In this document: piece after piece, positions 1 through 6,934 of the stretch | Position numbering within the stretch: position 1 is the stretch's first letter | Layout of the letters: each line of letters starts with the position of its first letter | Origin: an uncultured Verrucomicrobiales bacterium | GTDB taxonomy: Bacteria > Verrucomicrobiota > Verrucomicrobiia > Verrucomicrobiales > Akkermansiaceae | DNA: 15,765 nucleotides | NCBI GenBank assembly: GCA_937905985.1 | Contig: CALCWC010000056.1 | Coordinates: forward strand, 1-15,765 | Direction of reading: 5' to 3' | Notes under the pieces: generated by a model | Told to the model about the DNA's origin: nothing | Seen by the model: the letters and a program-made list of their open reading frames with translations, nothing else | Databases searched by the model: none | Translations under genes and position numbers: made by a program

Positions 1-9
1 AGGGCTAAC

Positions 10-41
10 AAAGGCCGCCGAGCAAACGTTCGGCGGCCTTT
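10..41 (+). terminator. Rho-independent terminator hairpin
   Basis: A perfect 12-bp stem (10-21 pairing with 30-41, arms beginning AAAGGCCGCCGA) closes an 8-nt loop and runs into a short T tract at 39-42. It probably ends a gene lying to the left of the window. On the other strand the stem is followed by TTTGTTAG, so it could also stop minus-strand transcription arriving from the SGNH hydrolase gene. Confidence 0.75.
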
Positions 42-63
42 TCCGTTGTGCCGAGTACGCGAA

Positions 64-103
64 ATCCCAAATCCTACATCCCAAATCCCCAATCCTAAAT
101 GGA
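64..103. repeat. Degenerate 7-bp tandem repeat, copy 1
   Basis: Five consecutive heptamers starting at 64, 71, 78, 85 and 92 follow the pattern ATCCYAM (ATCCCAA, ATCCTAC, ATCCCAA, ATCCCCA, ATCCTAA), then ATGGA. On the minus strand the units read TTAGGAT/TTGGGAT. The whole 40-bp block recurs almost unchanged at 255-294. Heptamer arrays of this sort occur in intergenic DNA of several bacterial groups; their role is unknown. Confidence 0.85.
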
Positions 104-110
104 GCCCCCC

Positions 111-118
111 GTGTACAC
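111..118. repeat. GTGTACAC palindrome, site 1
   Basis: An 8-bp perfect palindrome GTGTACAC extended on the right by ACACAC. It shares its core with the larger palindromes at 152-177 and 219-234. Centres are about 50 bp (site 1 to 2) and 62 bp (site 2 to 3) apart. Confidence 0.6.
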
Positions 119-151
119 ACACACCGCACTTGTTCAAGCACGCACCAACCT

Positions 152-177
152 TCGTCATGTGTGTACACACATGACGA
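152..177. repeat. 26-bp perfect palindrome, GTGTACAC site 2
   Basis: A perfect 26-bp inverted repeat with no spacer. The left half is TCGTCATGTGTGT and the right half is its exact complement, centred on 164/165. With no loop, it looks more like a dimeric protein binding site than an RNA hairpin, although it could extrude as a cruciform. The outer arms (TCGTCA/TGACGA) are unique to this site; the inner ATGTGTGTACACACAT is shared with 219-234. Confidence 0.75.
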
Positions 178-218
178 GAATCGCTAGAGCGTCAATCAAA
201 TACGGTGCCGGATGGTGA

Positions 219-234
219 ATGTGTGTACACACAT
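219..234. repeat. 16-bp palindrome, GTGTACAC site 3
   Basis: ATGTGTGTACACACAT is a perfect 16-bp palindrome identical to the central 16 bp of the 26-bp palindrome at 152-177. It lies between that site and the second heptamer array. Confidence 0.75.
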
Positions 235-254
235 CGCATTGGCATACCGACCCA

Positions 255-294
255 ATCCCAAATCCTACATCCTAAATCCCCAATCCTAAATGGA
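255..294. repeat. Degenerate 7-bp tandem repeat, copy 2
   Basis: Five heptamers starting at 255, 262, 269, 276 and 283, then ATGGA, nearly identical to 64-103 (the visible change is one C to T in the third unit). The two copies are direct repeats 191 bp apart that bracket the three palindromes. This copy ends about 25 bp past the stop codon of the SGNH hydrolase gene, so it may lie in that gene's 3' untranslated region. Confidence 0.85.
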
Positions 295-318
295 TTCGCC
301 TCGCCCTGTGGTGCAGGA

Positions 319-1299
319 TTATTTCTTGGACCAGATCTTTCGGATGGCCTTGGCGGTTTCCTCCGCAATGATTTTGGCACCGTCGGGGTTGGGGTGGAGG
401 CCATCGCCGATTGTGTTTTCGGGGTGCTTGACGAGGGGGGAGTACATGTCGATGGGGTGGCAGTGGAGCTCTTTGGCGATTCGGTCGCAGACTCCCTCCA
501 TCTCCGGGCGGCGGGTTGCGGTATCCATCTCGCGCAGCGGGAAGTCAAACTTTTTGTTGACGTTGCCGGGGAAGCCGGGGTCGCGGTTGACGCTGCGGAA
601 ATCCGGGGCCAATTTGGTCCAGAGCATGATGGTGGCACCCTGTGGACCGCTCCAGGCGCGAACGAGCTCCGCGTAGTCGGCAAAGACCTTTTCCGTGTCC
701 CAGGTGCCGCGGTTGGTGTCGTTGATGCCGAGGTTGGAGATGTAGAGGTCGGCCTTGAAGTCCAAGGCCTGCCGGTGTTCCTTCTGGAGACCGAACCAAA
801 CGCCGTCCTTCACGCGTGCTGCGGTTTTTGCGGAGTTGCCGAAGCGACCCACCTCAAACTTGTCGCCGAGGATTTTCTGGAGTTGCTCGGGATACTTGTT
901 CTCCACCTGTTGGATGCCCAAGCCGAAGGTGATGCTGTCGCCCACGCAAGCCACCTTCAAGCGGCCCACGGCGGGGAATTTCGTAGGCGGCACGGCGCGG
1001 AACGGGATGTCGTCCGTGAAAGACTTGGTGCCGTCGCTGCAGCGCCAGACCACGTTCTTTTGCTGTTCTTTCAGCGGTGCGTGGGATTCATAGGTGAGCT
1101 TGATGGCACCGTTCTTCCATTGCGCCTGGGCGGGGATGAATCGGCCATAGCGCTGGTCGGCCACTTCAAAAGTCGGCATGTCGGCGGGCGCGGCCTGGGG
1201 AGTCTTGATGGTGATCTCACCGTTGCCGATGACGGTGTTTGTGACGGTGAATGCCTGGGCGGTAGCGGCGGTGAGCATGAGTGTGATTAGGTTTTTCAT
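319..1299 (-). CDS. Exported SGNH/GDSL hydrolase (sugar O-acetylesterase-like)
   Basis: A 326-residue secreted esterase or lipase of the SGNH family, which uses a Ser-His-Asp site to remove ester groups such as O-acetyl from carbohydrates. A signal peptide is clear (KN, hydrophobic run, cleavage probably after AQA at 16). The family blocks are in order: GDS with nucleophile Ser122, block II Gly154-Asn155, block III GIND with Asn193, and block V DGLHPN with Asp299 and His302. The 16-110 region resembles the beta-rich insert or leading domain of sialate O-acetylesterases, so acetylated host glycans are a plausible but unproven substrate. It begins 11 bp after the nuclease-like gene and probably shares its transcript. 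No Shine-Dalgarno sequence is visible at the start. Confidence 0.93.
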   Translation of the reverse strand: MKNLITLMLTAATAQAFTVTNTVIGNGEITIKTPQAAPADMPTFEVADQRYGRFIPAQAQWKNGAIKLTYESHAPLKEQQKNVVWRCSDGTKSFTDDIPFRAVPPTKFPAVGRLKVACVGDSITFGLGIQQVENKYPEQLQKILGDKFEVGRFGNSAKTAARVKDGVWFGLQKEHRQALDFKADLYISNLGINDTNRGTWDTEKVFADYAELVRAWSGPQGATIMLWTKLAPDFRSVNRDPGFPGNVNKKFDFPLREMDTATRRPEMEGVCDRIAKELHCHPIDMYSPLVKHPENTIGDGLHPNPDGAKIIAEETAKAIRKIWSKK

Positions 1300-1310
1300 G
1301 GTTTCAGGAG

Positions 1311-2072
1311 TTAAGGTTTCTTTCGGTCGGCGTGGGTGCCGGATTTTCCCTCCTCTCGCTCTTGAGCGCGCTGTTTCCAGAGGGGCAGGGAGGATTTGCG
1401 TCGGCGGCGCTGGCGGCGGGCGGCCTGCCGCTGCTCGAAGATAGCCTGGTCGCGCTGGCGCTTTTCCTCGCGTTCGCGTGCGATGCGTGCTTCCTCGATG
1501 CGGCGCTGGATGCGCGCGGAGTGTTCATCCCCGGCTGGGGTGATGGTCCAGGGTCCCACGCTGCCGGATTCCGTGATGGGCAGGCACATCATCTGCGGAT
1601 CGATGAAGCAGATCTGGCGGTACAGCAGGTCATGAATGGTGGAGAGCAGGGCCTTGGGCGGGAAGAGCCCGGTGTTTCCCAGCTCAATGGTGAAGGCCAC
1701 GCGGATGTGCTTGGCCTGCTGGCTGAGGCGTGCAATTTCACGCAGGGATACGCCCTCCGGCGGCTCCTCCTCCGGTGCCACCAGGGCGGCGGTGCGCAGC
1801 AGGAAGAGGGAATCGCGCACCTTGCGGCACAGCTTCTCCACCAACTCGCGCACCTTGGGGCGGGCGTTGAAGCGGTAGTCCTTCACCTCGATGAGCCACA
1901 GCTCCTTCTTGCCGGGATGGTAGAGGATGAAGTCCATCTCCTTGCAGCTGTTGCAGAAGTTCTGGGCGTGGCGGGAGTAGAAGGGGGAACATTCGCAGCG
2001 GCACACCAGGTAGCCCGCATCAAAGTTGAAGCGGTGTACGCCTTCCACGCAGCTGGTGCCGGGTTTGTACAT
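1311..2072 (-). CDS. Putative PD-(D/E)XK nuclease-like protein, partner of the adjacent ATPase
   Basis: A 253-residue protein I cannot assign to a named family. Residues 47-64 run from an acidic Asp47 (EMDFIL) through a predicted hairpin to Glu62-Val-Lys64 (IEVKDY), the D...ExK signature of the PD-(D/E)XK nuclease fold. Just before it is a cysteine cluster (C24, C26, C28, C40, C43) that could bind zinc or an iron-sulfur cluster. Residues 76-165 are mixed alpha/beta. Residues 186-253 form a very basic Arg/Glu-rich helical tail suited to nucleic acid binding. The gene starts 6 bp after the stop of the ABC-type ATPase, so the two are almost certainly co-expressed as an ATPase-nuclease pair. The nuclease call rests on motif pattern alone. 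It could instead be an inactive restriction-fold protein. Confidence 0.85.
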   Translation of the reverse strand: MYKPGTSCVEGVHRFNFDAGYLVCRCECSPFYSRHAQNFCNSCKEMDFILYHPGKKELWLIEVKDYRFNARPKVRELVEKLCRKVRDSLFLLRTAALVAPEEEPPEGVSLREIARLSQQAKHIRVAFTIELGNTGLFPPKALLSTIHDLLYRQICFIDPQMMCLPITESGSVGPWTITPAGDEHSARIQRRIEEARIAREREEKRQRDQAIFEQRQAARRQRRRRKSSLPLWKQRAQEREEGKSGTHADRKKP

Positions 2073-2078
2073 GAGTTG

Positions 2079-3167
2079 CTATTCTTCTTCCTGCGTTTCC
2101 TCCAGGTGCATGGCCAGGTAGCGGTCGGCCTGCTCCATCTCGGCGTCCAGGCTGTCGATGTATTCCAAATTGTTCATAGACTCTCCGGAGGAGACGCGCA
2201 CGCCTTCGCGGCCACGTTCCTGCAGCTGCAGCCCCGTGAATCGGCGGGCGACGCCGCGGTTCTCCGGCGCGGCCAGCTGGATGGTGAGCTCGCGCAGCAG
2301 GAAAAGGCTGTGCGTGGTCAGGATGAGCTGTACGCCCGCGCGCCCCAGTGCCATCATGATGTTCACCAGCAGAGGCAGGTGTGTGGCGTTGATGTTCATC
2401 TCCGGCTCGTCCCAGAACAGCGTGGTGCCGGCATGCACCGTGCCGTTGCCCAGCAGCAGGCCCAGCGTGCCGATGCGCTTGAAGCCCTCTGCAATGAGGT
2501 TGAGCTCCAGCGGCTCCTGCGCGTGGCGTTTCAGGTAGAAGTGGCCGTTGATGCGCATGAGGTGCCCGCTGAGCAGACGCTCCACCAGGCGGATGGCTTG
2601 GTGGATGGCACCCGCCGGCTGCGCCTGCGGCTCGCTCTCCAGAGCGCGGCAAAGCTCCCAGCTGGCGGAATCCAGCAGTTCCGGGTAGCGCTTGCCCGCC
2701 TGCATGTAGCAGGGGTAGATGGACAAAATCTCGCGCGGGGGAATGAACACGGCGTTCTCCTGCAGGAAGCGGTCCGGCAGCGTGGTGATGTCCAGCCCGT
2801 CCTCCTCGCGTCCTGCGCGGAAGGAGAACTCCACGTCCGCGGTGCCGAGCGGCACCTTGTCACCCTCCAGGGATGCCTTCACCGAGGCTTTGCAGTCCTT
2901 GACGCTGCGCGAGGTGACGGCGGTGAGCTCGGTGGTGCCGAACACGCGCAGCAGGTCTTTGCGCAGCCGCTTTTCCTCCGCCCAGGTGTCGGGCAAATCG
3001 CGGGAGGTGCCGCCGTGGCTCCACTTGCAGACGGCGAAGCAGAGCTTCATGAGGTGGCTCTTGCCGCAATCGTTTCCGCCCACGATGACGTTCACCCCCG
3101 GAACAAAGGAAAAGGATTCCCGACCCGGAAACACCGTTACGCCCTCCACCGTCAGCTTGCGTATCAT
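2079..3167 (-). CDS. ABC/AAA-type ATPase (OLD/AAA_21-like) of an ATPase-nuclease pair
   Basis: A 362-residue ATP-binding protein of the ABC-like clan that includes OLD, RecF-like and many defence ATPases. The N-terminal strand leads to a Walker A (G30 to S37, with G35-K36-S37). A region at 220-245 (IAEGFKRIGTLGLLLGNG) matches the conserved stretch before Walker B in AAA_15/AAA_21 proteins. Walker B is at 249-254 (TLFWDE, with Glu254), and the His-switch region ILTTHSLFLLRE is at 282-293. There is no TOPRIM domain after it, unlike true OLD nucleases; the nuclease function seems to be supplied by the next gene, 6 bp downstream. A promoter-like sequence lies just upstream, separating it from the 193-residue gene by 54 bp. 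A defence or DNA-repair role is inferred. Confidence 0.92.
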   Translation of the reverse strand: MIRKLTVEGVTVFPGRESFSFVPGVNVIVGGNDCGKSHLMKLCFAVCKWSHGGTSRDLPDTWAEEKRLRKDLLRVFGTTELTAVTSRSVKDCKASVKASLEGDKVPLGTADVEFSFRAGREEDGLDITTLPDRFLQENAVFIPPREILSIYPCYMQAGKRYPELLDSASWELCRALESEPQAQPAGAIHQAIRLVERLLSGHLMRINGHFYLKRHAQEPLELNLIAEGFKRIGTLGLLLGNGTVHAGTTLFWDEPEMNINATHLPLLVNIMMALGRAGVQLILTTHSLFLLRELTIQLAAPENRGVARRFTGLQLQERGREGVRVSSGESMNNLEYIDSLDAEMEQADRYLAMHLEETQEEE

Positions 3168-3176
3168 ACGGTCCGC

Positions 3177-3205
3177 ATTCTAGCATATCGCGGGCTGCAA
3201 GCCAA
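3177..3205 (-). promoter_or_regulatory. Predicted sigma70-like promoter of the ATPase-nuclease pair
   Basis: Reading the minus strand, TTGGCT (3205-3200), a 17-bp spacer and TAGAAT (3182-3177) precede the ATPase ATG at 3167 by only 9 nt. A transcript starting at the usual distance would begin within about three bases of the start codon. No Shine-Dalgarno sequence lies in between, which fits a leaderless mRNA. Confidence 0.45.
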
Positions 3206-3221
3206 GTAGCAAGTCATGCGG

Positions 3222-3803
3222 TCACTGGAAGGTGGGCAGGAAAGCCGTGGAGTCATGGCCCACATCCAGGCCCAGGAAGTCGTTTTTCGCGCGGCGAACA
3301 TCTTCTGGAACGCCGACGTAGGTCATGAGGTCGTTCACCCAAGTGGCACAGTTTTGGTTGAGCGGGTTGTACTTGAAGAGCCCCAAATGTTCCGCCAGGT
3401 AGTCTTTGGATCTCAGGGCGGCGTCATTGATGCGCTGCATGAAGGCCGCCATGTCCAATCCCTGCGGCGGCGGGATTCTGTGGCCTTCGAAATCGAGGTC
3501 GGGCAGGAGGCTTTGCGTATTGCAGAAAAACTCGCTGAAGGCTTCCAGGTCCTCGGCGGAGTTGACCTTGATTTCCACGTTGCATTCCGGCCAAATGGGA
3601 AATAGGGCGTAGCAGAGGACGTAAATGCGCCTGCCGTGGCCATCCGACACCGCAACCGTTAGGTCGGGATTGGGTGAATCCGCCAAGTGGTGGAAGGTCA
3701 TGACGATGAAATGGTGGTTTCCCACCGGGGGAAAATATTCGATATCCCTCGCGGCCCAGTACACGTTCCTGCCGTCATAGGCTGATGATTTCGACGTTGC
3801 CAT
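3222..3803 (-). CDS. Hypothetical protein with an Asn-Cys (NC) papain-like motif
   Basis: A 193-residue protein of unknown function without a signal peptide or membrane segment. The most telling stretch is at 146-165 (YNPLNQNCATWVND), with Cys152 at the start of a predicted helix. A His pair (30-31) sits in an early beta strand (NHHFIVMTF). His-before-Cys order with an NC helix is the layout of circularly permuted papain-fold enzymes such as LRAT/NlpC-like and PPPDE families, so a cysteine hydrolase or acyltransferase is possible; this is inference only. It starts 6 bp after the UvrA-like gene and is probably translated from the same message. The DNA has the same GC-rich character as its neighbours. 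Confidence 0.85.
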   Translation of the reverse strand: MATSKSSAYDGRNVYWAARDIEYFPPVGNHHFIVMTFHHLADSPNPDLTVAVSDGHGRRIYVLCYALFPIWPECNVEIKVNSAEDLEAFSEFFCNTQSLLPDLDFEGHRIPPPQGLDMAAFMQRINDAALRSKDYLAEHLGLFKYNPLNQNCATWVNDLMTYVGVPEDVRRAKNDFLGLDVGHDSTAFLPTFQ

Positions 3804-3809
3804 GGTTTA

Positions 3810-6242
3810 TCAAGGTTGGGGAGCGCCTGCGAAGGTGATGTTGCCGCCGTTTTGGCCTGCACCGGGGCCGAGCTCGACCAGCCAGTCGGCGCGCGAGAGG
3901 ATGTCCTGGTTGTGCTCGATGCAGAGGATGGTGTGACCGGCGGCACGGAGGCGGAAGACCGCGCGCATCAGCAGGTCCAGCTCCGCAAAATGCAGGCCGG
4001 TGCTGGGTTCGTCCAGGATGAAGAGCAGATGCTCGCCGGGCTTGGACCCGCGCTTGGGATTGGCCTTGGCGAGGTGGGTGGCAAGCTTGATGCGCTGGGC
4101 CTCGCCGCCGGAGAGCGTGGTGACGGAGCGGTCCAGCGGCAGATAGCCCAGCCCCAGGTCGTGCAGCGCGCGCAGCAGGGCTGCGGCGTTCGGGATGGCG
4201 GCAAAGAATTCCAGCGCCTCGTCCACGGTTTGGGCAAGTGCCTGGGCAATGGACTTGCCGCGCCAGGTGACCTCCAGGGTTTCGCGGTTGTACCTTGCGC
4301 CGTGGCAGGCGTCGCACTCGGTGTATAGGTCGGCCAGGAAGTTCATGTCCACCTGGAGCATGCCTGTGCCCGTGCAGCGCTCGCAGCGGCCGCCGCGCAC
4401 GTTGAGAGAGAAGCGGGCGGGCTTGTATCCGCGTTGGCGTGAGAGCGGCAGGCTGGCGTAGAGCGGGCGCAGCACATCCAGCAGCCCCACGGCGGTGGCG
4501 GGAGTGGAGCGCGGCGAGGTGCCGAGCGGCGACTGGTCCACCACCACAGCGCGCGCGAGGTCCTGCGCGCCCGCGAGCTTGCCGGCCTTGAACGCGGGCA
4601 GCAGGCACTCGTGCACAAGGGTGCTCTTGCCGCTGCCGCCGGGGCCGGAGAGGCAGGTGAACGCGCCGAGAGGGAAGCGGAATTCGATGTCCTTGAGGTT
4701 GCGCGCCTTGGCGTGGGAGAGGGTTGCCCAGCGGCAGGCACCGGTATCGCGCGGCTCCGCCTGGGGCATGGTCTTGCGGCGCGCGAGCCACGCGCCCGTG
4801 GGGGAATCCGCATTCTTCAAAAACTGCCTGTACGTGCCCTGCGCCATGATTTGCCCGCCGTCCGCGCCCGCGCCGGGCCCCATCTCCACCAGCCAGTCGG
4901 CGGCCTGCAGCAGCTGGGGATCGTGCTCCACCACCAGGATGGTGTTTCCCTTGTCGCGCAGGCGCTTGAGGGCGTCAATAAGCATGTCGGTCTCCTGCGG
5001 GTGGAGACCGATGGTGGGCTCGTCCAGGATGTAGAGCACGCCGGAAAGGCCGCCGCCGATTTGCCCGGCGAGACGCGCGCGCTGGAGTTCACCGCCGGAG
5101 AGCGTGTTGGCGGCGCGGGAAAGGCTGAGGTATCCGAGGCCGAGCTGCATGAGGCAGTCCAGGCGGTTGCGGAGCTCGGCGCACGCGGTTTGCAGGGAAT
5201 CGCGGTAGGCCGGGGGGATGGAGAGTTCGTCCAGCAAGCGGCGGTTCTGCTCCACGGTGAGGTTGCAGAAGTCCCCGAGGTTGCACTCCTTGCCGGCGAA
5301 GTTGAGCGTGACGGCGAGGGCGGCGGGGTTGAGGCGCATGCCCTTGCAGGCGGGGCAGAGCCTGGGCGCACCGCCCTTGCCCTCCACGGTGCCCAAGCCT
5401 TCGCATTCGGGGCACGCGCCGCGCGGTGAGAAATGGGAGAACAGCCCCGGGGTCAAATCCGGCAGGGTGAAGCCCGTGGATTCGTTGCGGTAGCGCGTGT
5501 GGAAGCGGCGCAGCTGCGGCTCGTCACCAGGCTTCTGCACCAGCGCGCGCAATTCGTCCTCGCAGATGCGCAGCGCGGCCTGCACGGAGTCTGCCAGGCG
5601 TGATTCCACGCCCGCGCGGCAGACAATGCGGTCCACCACCAGCTCGCATACCTGGCCGGGTTGGGGCGGCGCGGCCTCCAGCTCGTCCAAATCGCGGATG
5701 TCTCCGTCCACCCGCACGCGCAGGAAACCGAGCTTGCGCAGCATCAGGATGTCGGATTCCGGGTCCCTCCCGAAGGAATCCGCCAGCGGGGCGAGCAGGG
5801 TGAGGCGCGTGCCCTCCGGCAGTTGTTCCAGCTGCCCGGCGATCTCTTCCGGGCTCAGGCGCGTGAGCAGTTCGCCTGTGGCGGGGTCGTGCGGTGTGCC
5901 GATGGCGGCGTAGAGGATGCGCAGGTAGTCCAGCGCTTCCGTGAGTGAGCCGAGCACGGTGCGGGAGCGCTCTGCAGGCTGGTTCTGCTCCAGGCAGAGC
6001 GCGGGCGGCAGGCCCTCGATGCTTTCCACGCGCGGCTTCTCCGGGCGGGCCAGAAGACGCCGCGCGCCCGGTGACAGGCAATCCAAAAACCTGCGGCGGG
6101 ATTCTGCGAAAAGGGTGTCGTACGCAAGCGTGCTCTTGCCGCTGCCGCTGGGCCCCATGAGTGCGATGAGCTTGCCACCCGGCAGGGTGAGGCTGATGTG
6201 GCGCAGGGTGTTCTGGCTCGCTCCTGTGATGCGGATGTCCAT
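3810..6242 (-). CDS. uvrA: Short UvrA-type excinuclease ABC subunit A
   Basis: An 810-residue twin-ABC ATPase of the UvrA family, the DNA damage sensor of nucleotide excision repair. ATPase I has Walker A at 30-38 (GPSGSGKST), signature LSGGE at 381-385 and Walker B ILDEPTIGL at 405-413. ATPase II has Walker A at 533-541, signature LSGGEAQR at 710-717 and Walker B ILDEPSTGL at 742-750. Zinc modules are C277/C280/C296/C299 and the classic CX2C-X19-CX2C (C620, C623, C643, C646). Residues 140-230 match the UvrB-binding region. Compared with E. coli UvrA (940 residues), roughly 100 residues between the two halves of the first zinc module are missing, and the C-terminus is short. It may therefore be a second, specialised UvrA rather than the main repair copy. 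It lies 36 bp after the zinc-ribbon bactofilin gene. Confidence 0.93.
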   Translation of the reverse strand: MDIRITGASQNTLRHISLTLPGGKLIALMGPSGSGKSTLAYDTLFAESRRRFLDCLSPGARRLLARPEKPRVESIEGLPPALCLEQNQPAERSRTVLGSLTEALDYLRILYAAIGTPHDPATGELLTRLSPEEIAGQLEQLPEGTRLTLLAPLADSFGRDPESDILMLRKLGFLRVRVDGDIRDLDELEAAPPQPGQVCELVVDRIVCRAGVESRLADSVQAALRICEDELRALVQKPGDEPQLRRFHTRYRNESTGFTLPDLTPGLFSHFSPRGACPECEGLGTVEGKGGAPRLCPACKGMRLNPAALAVTLNFAGKECNLGDFCNLTVEQNRRLLDELSIPPAYRDSLQTACAELRNRLDCLMQLGLGYLSLSRAANTLSGGELQRARLAGQIGGGLSGVLYILDEPTIGLHPQETDMLIDALKRLRDKGNTILVVEHDPQLLQAADWLVEMGPGAGADGGQIMAQGTYRQFLKNADSPTGAWLARRKTMPQAEPRDTGACRWATLSHAKARNLKDIEFRFPLGAFTCLSGPGGSGKSTLVHECLLPAFKAGKLAGAQDLARAVVVDQSPLGTSPRSTPATAVGLLDVLRPLYASLPLSRQRGYKPARFSLNVRGGRCERCTGTGMLQVDMNFLADLYTECDACHGARYNRETLEVTWRGKSIAQALAQTVDEALEFFAAIPNAAALLRALHDLGLGYLPLDRSVTTLSGGEAQRIKLATHLAKANPKRGSKPGEHLLFILDEPSTGLHFAELDLLMRAVFRLRAAGHTILCIEHNQDILSRADWLVELGPGAGQNGGNITFAGAPQP

Positions 6243-6278
6243 GGCGTGGCAGGGAATGCGGGCGAGCGCCGCGCGGCA

Positions 6279-6785
6279 TCAAACGTTCTCGCGGTTGTAG
6301 ACCGCGCCGGGCTCCATCACCACATCTGCGGCGAAGATGAGCCCGGTGACCTCGCCCGTGCCGTAGATTTTCACCACGCCCTCGCTGCGCAGCACGCCGG
6401 TGAGCTTGCCGTAGATGTTTGCGGCGCCCACCTGCGCGGGTTTGGTGAGCATCACCTCCGCATCGCGCGCCACCACCAGGCGTCCCGCCTGGAGGTTGTC
6501 TATCTGCACGGATTCGTTGACCACGAGCGCACGCATGCAACGGAACGAGCCGGAGATGTGGCCGTTGATTTCCATGTTGCGGCAGACCACGGAGAGGCGG
6601 GAGAGGGTGGTTTCCAGGGGCACGGTGACATCGCCGAGGGTGCGGATGGTGAGGCGCTCCGTGCCGGGGCGAATCTCCTCGTCGGCCATGTTGAGGTGGG
6701 CGTGGCAGTGCAGGCAGTTGGCGGAAAGCGCCGCCGCCGGCACGCTGGAGGTTTTGCCACACTCGTAGCACACCACCTCGCGCAT
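6279..6785 (-). CDS. Zinc-ribbon bactofilin-like protein
   Basis: A protein of 168 residues from the start chosen here, with an N-terminal zinc ribbon (CYEC, 14 residues, CLHC) followed by a bactofilin-type right-handed beta-helix domain rich in short turns (VTVPLE, INGHISGSF, IYGKLTGVL). Bactofilins polymerise into filaments that help shape the cell and place envelope machinery. The frame is open upstream to an ATG at 6911 (210 residues). The extra 42 codons use CTA, TTA, CGA, GTT and CAT, which are unlike the rest of the gene, and contain nothing recognisable, so I prefer the ATG at 6785, which starts just before the zinc ribbon. A purine-rich AAGGGGAAGGAA lies about 12 nt upstream of it. 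The 6911 start would leave only 23 bp to the preceding bactofilin gene. Confidence 0.88.
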   Translation of the reverse strand: MREVVCYECGKTSSVPAAALSANCLHCHAHLNMADEEIRPGTERLTIRTLGDVTVPLETTLSRLSVVCRNMEINGHISGSFRCMRALVVNESVQIDNLQAGRLVVARDAEVMLTKPAQVGAANIYGKLTGVLRSEGVVKIYGTGEVTGLIFAADVVMEPGAVYNRENV

Positions 6786-6934
6786 CGGGATTTGAGATTC
6801 CTTCCCCTTGGAATGAAACGAGGTGAGCGCAACTCGGCGGTCGCGCTCACCTTCGGGTAACAGCCCGGACACCGAGGAAGCCACTAGCGGTTCTGGACGG
6901 AATTCGAGCATGTTTTATAAAGCCCCGTCAAGAC

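Noticed and set aside
64..294. Possible CRISPR array
   Set aside because: Only two copies of a 40-bp block separated by about 150 bp. The internal 7-bp periodicity explains the repeats, and no cas gene is nearby.
205..1290. 361-residue plus-strand open frame
   Set aside because: It lies exactly opposite the SGNH hydrolase gene, whose signal peptide and catalytic blocks are intact. The plus-strand product has no recognisable domain and is a GC-driven shadow.
1332..3209. 625-residue plus-strand open frame
   Set aside because: It is antisense to both the nuclease-like gene and the ATPase, which have clear motifs. The product is Ala/Val/His/Gln-rich without domains.
5524..6771. 415-residue minus-strand frame overlapping the UvrA-like and zinc-ribbon bactofilin genes
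   Set aside because: Same strand, different frame. The product is Arg/Pro/His-rich low complexity, while the two real genes carry all expected motifs in their own frames.
6786..6911. N-terminal extension of the zinc-ribbon bactofilin
   Set aside because: The 42 extra codons include many that are rare in the neighbouring genes and encode nothing recognisable; the zinc ribbon begins right after the internal ATG. This is kept as an alternative start, not a separate feature.
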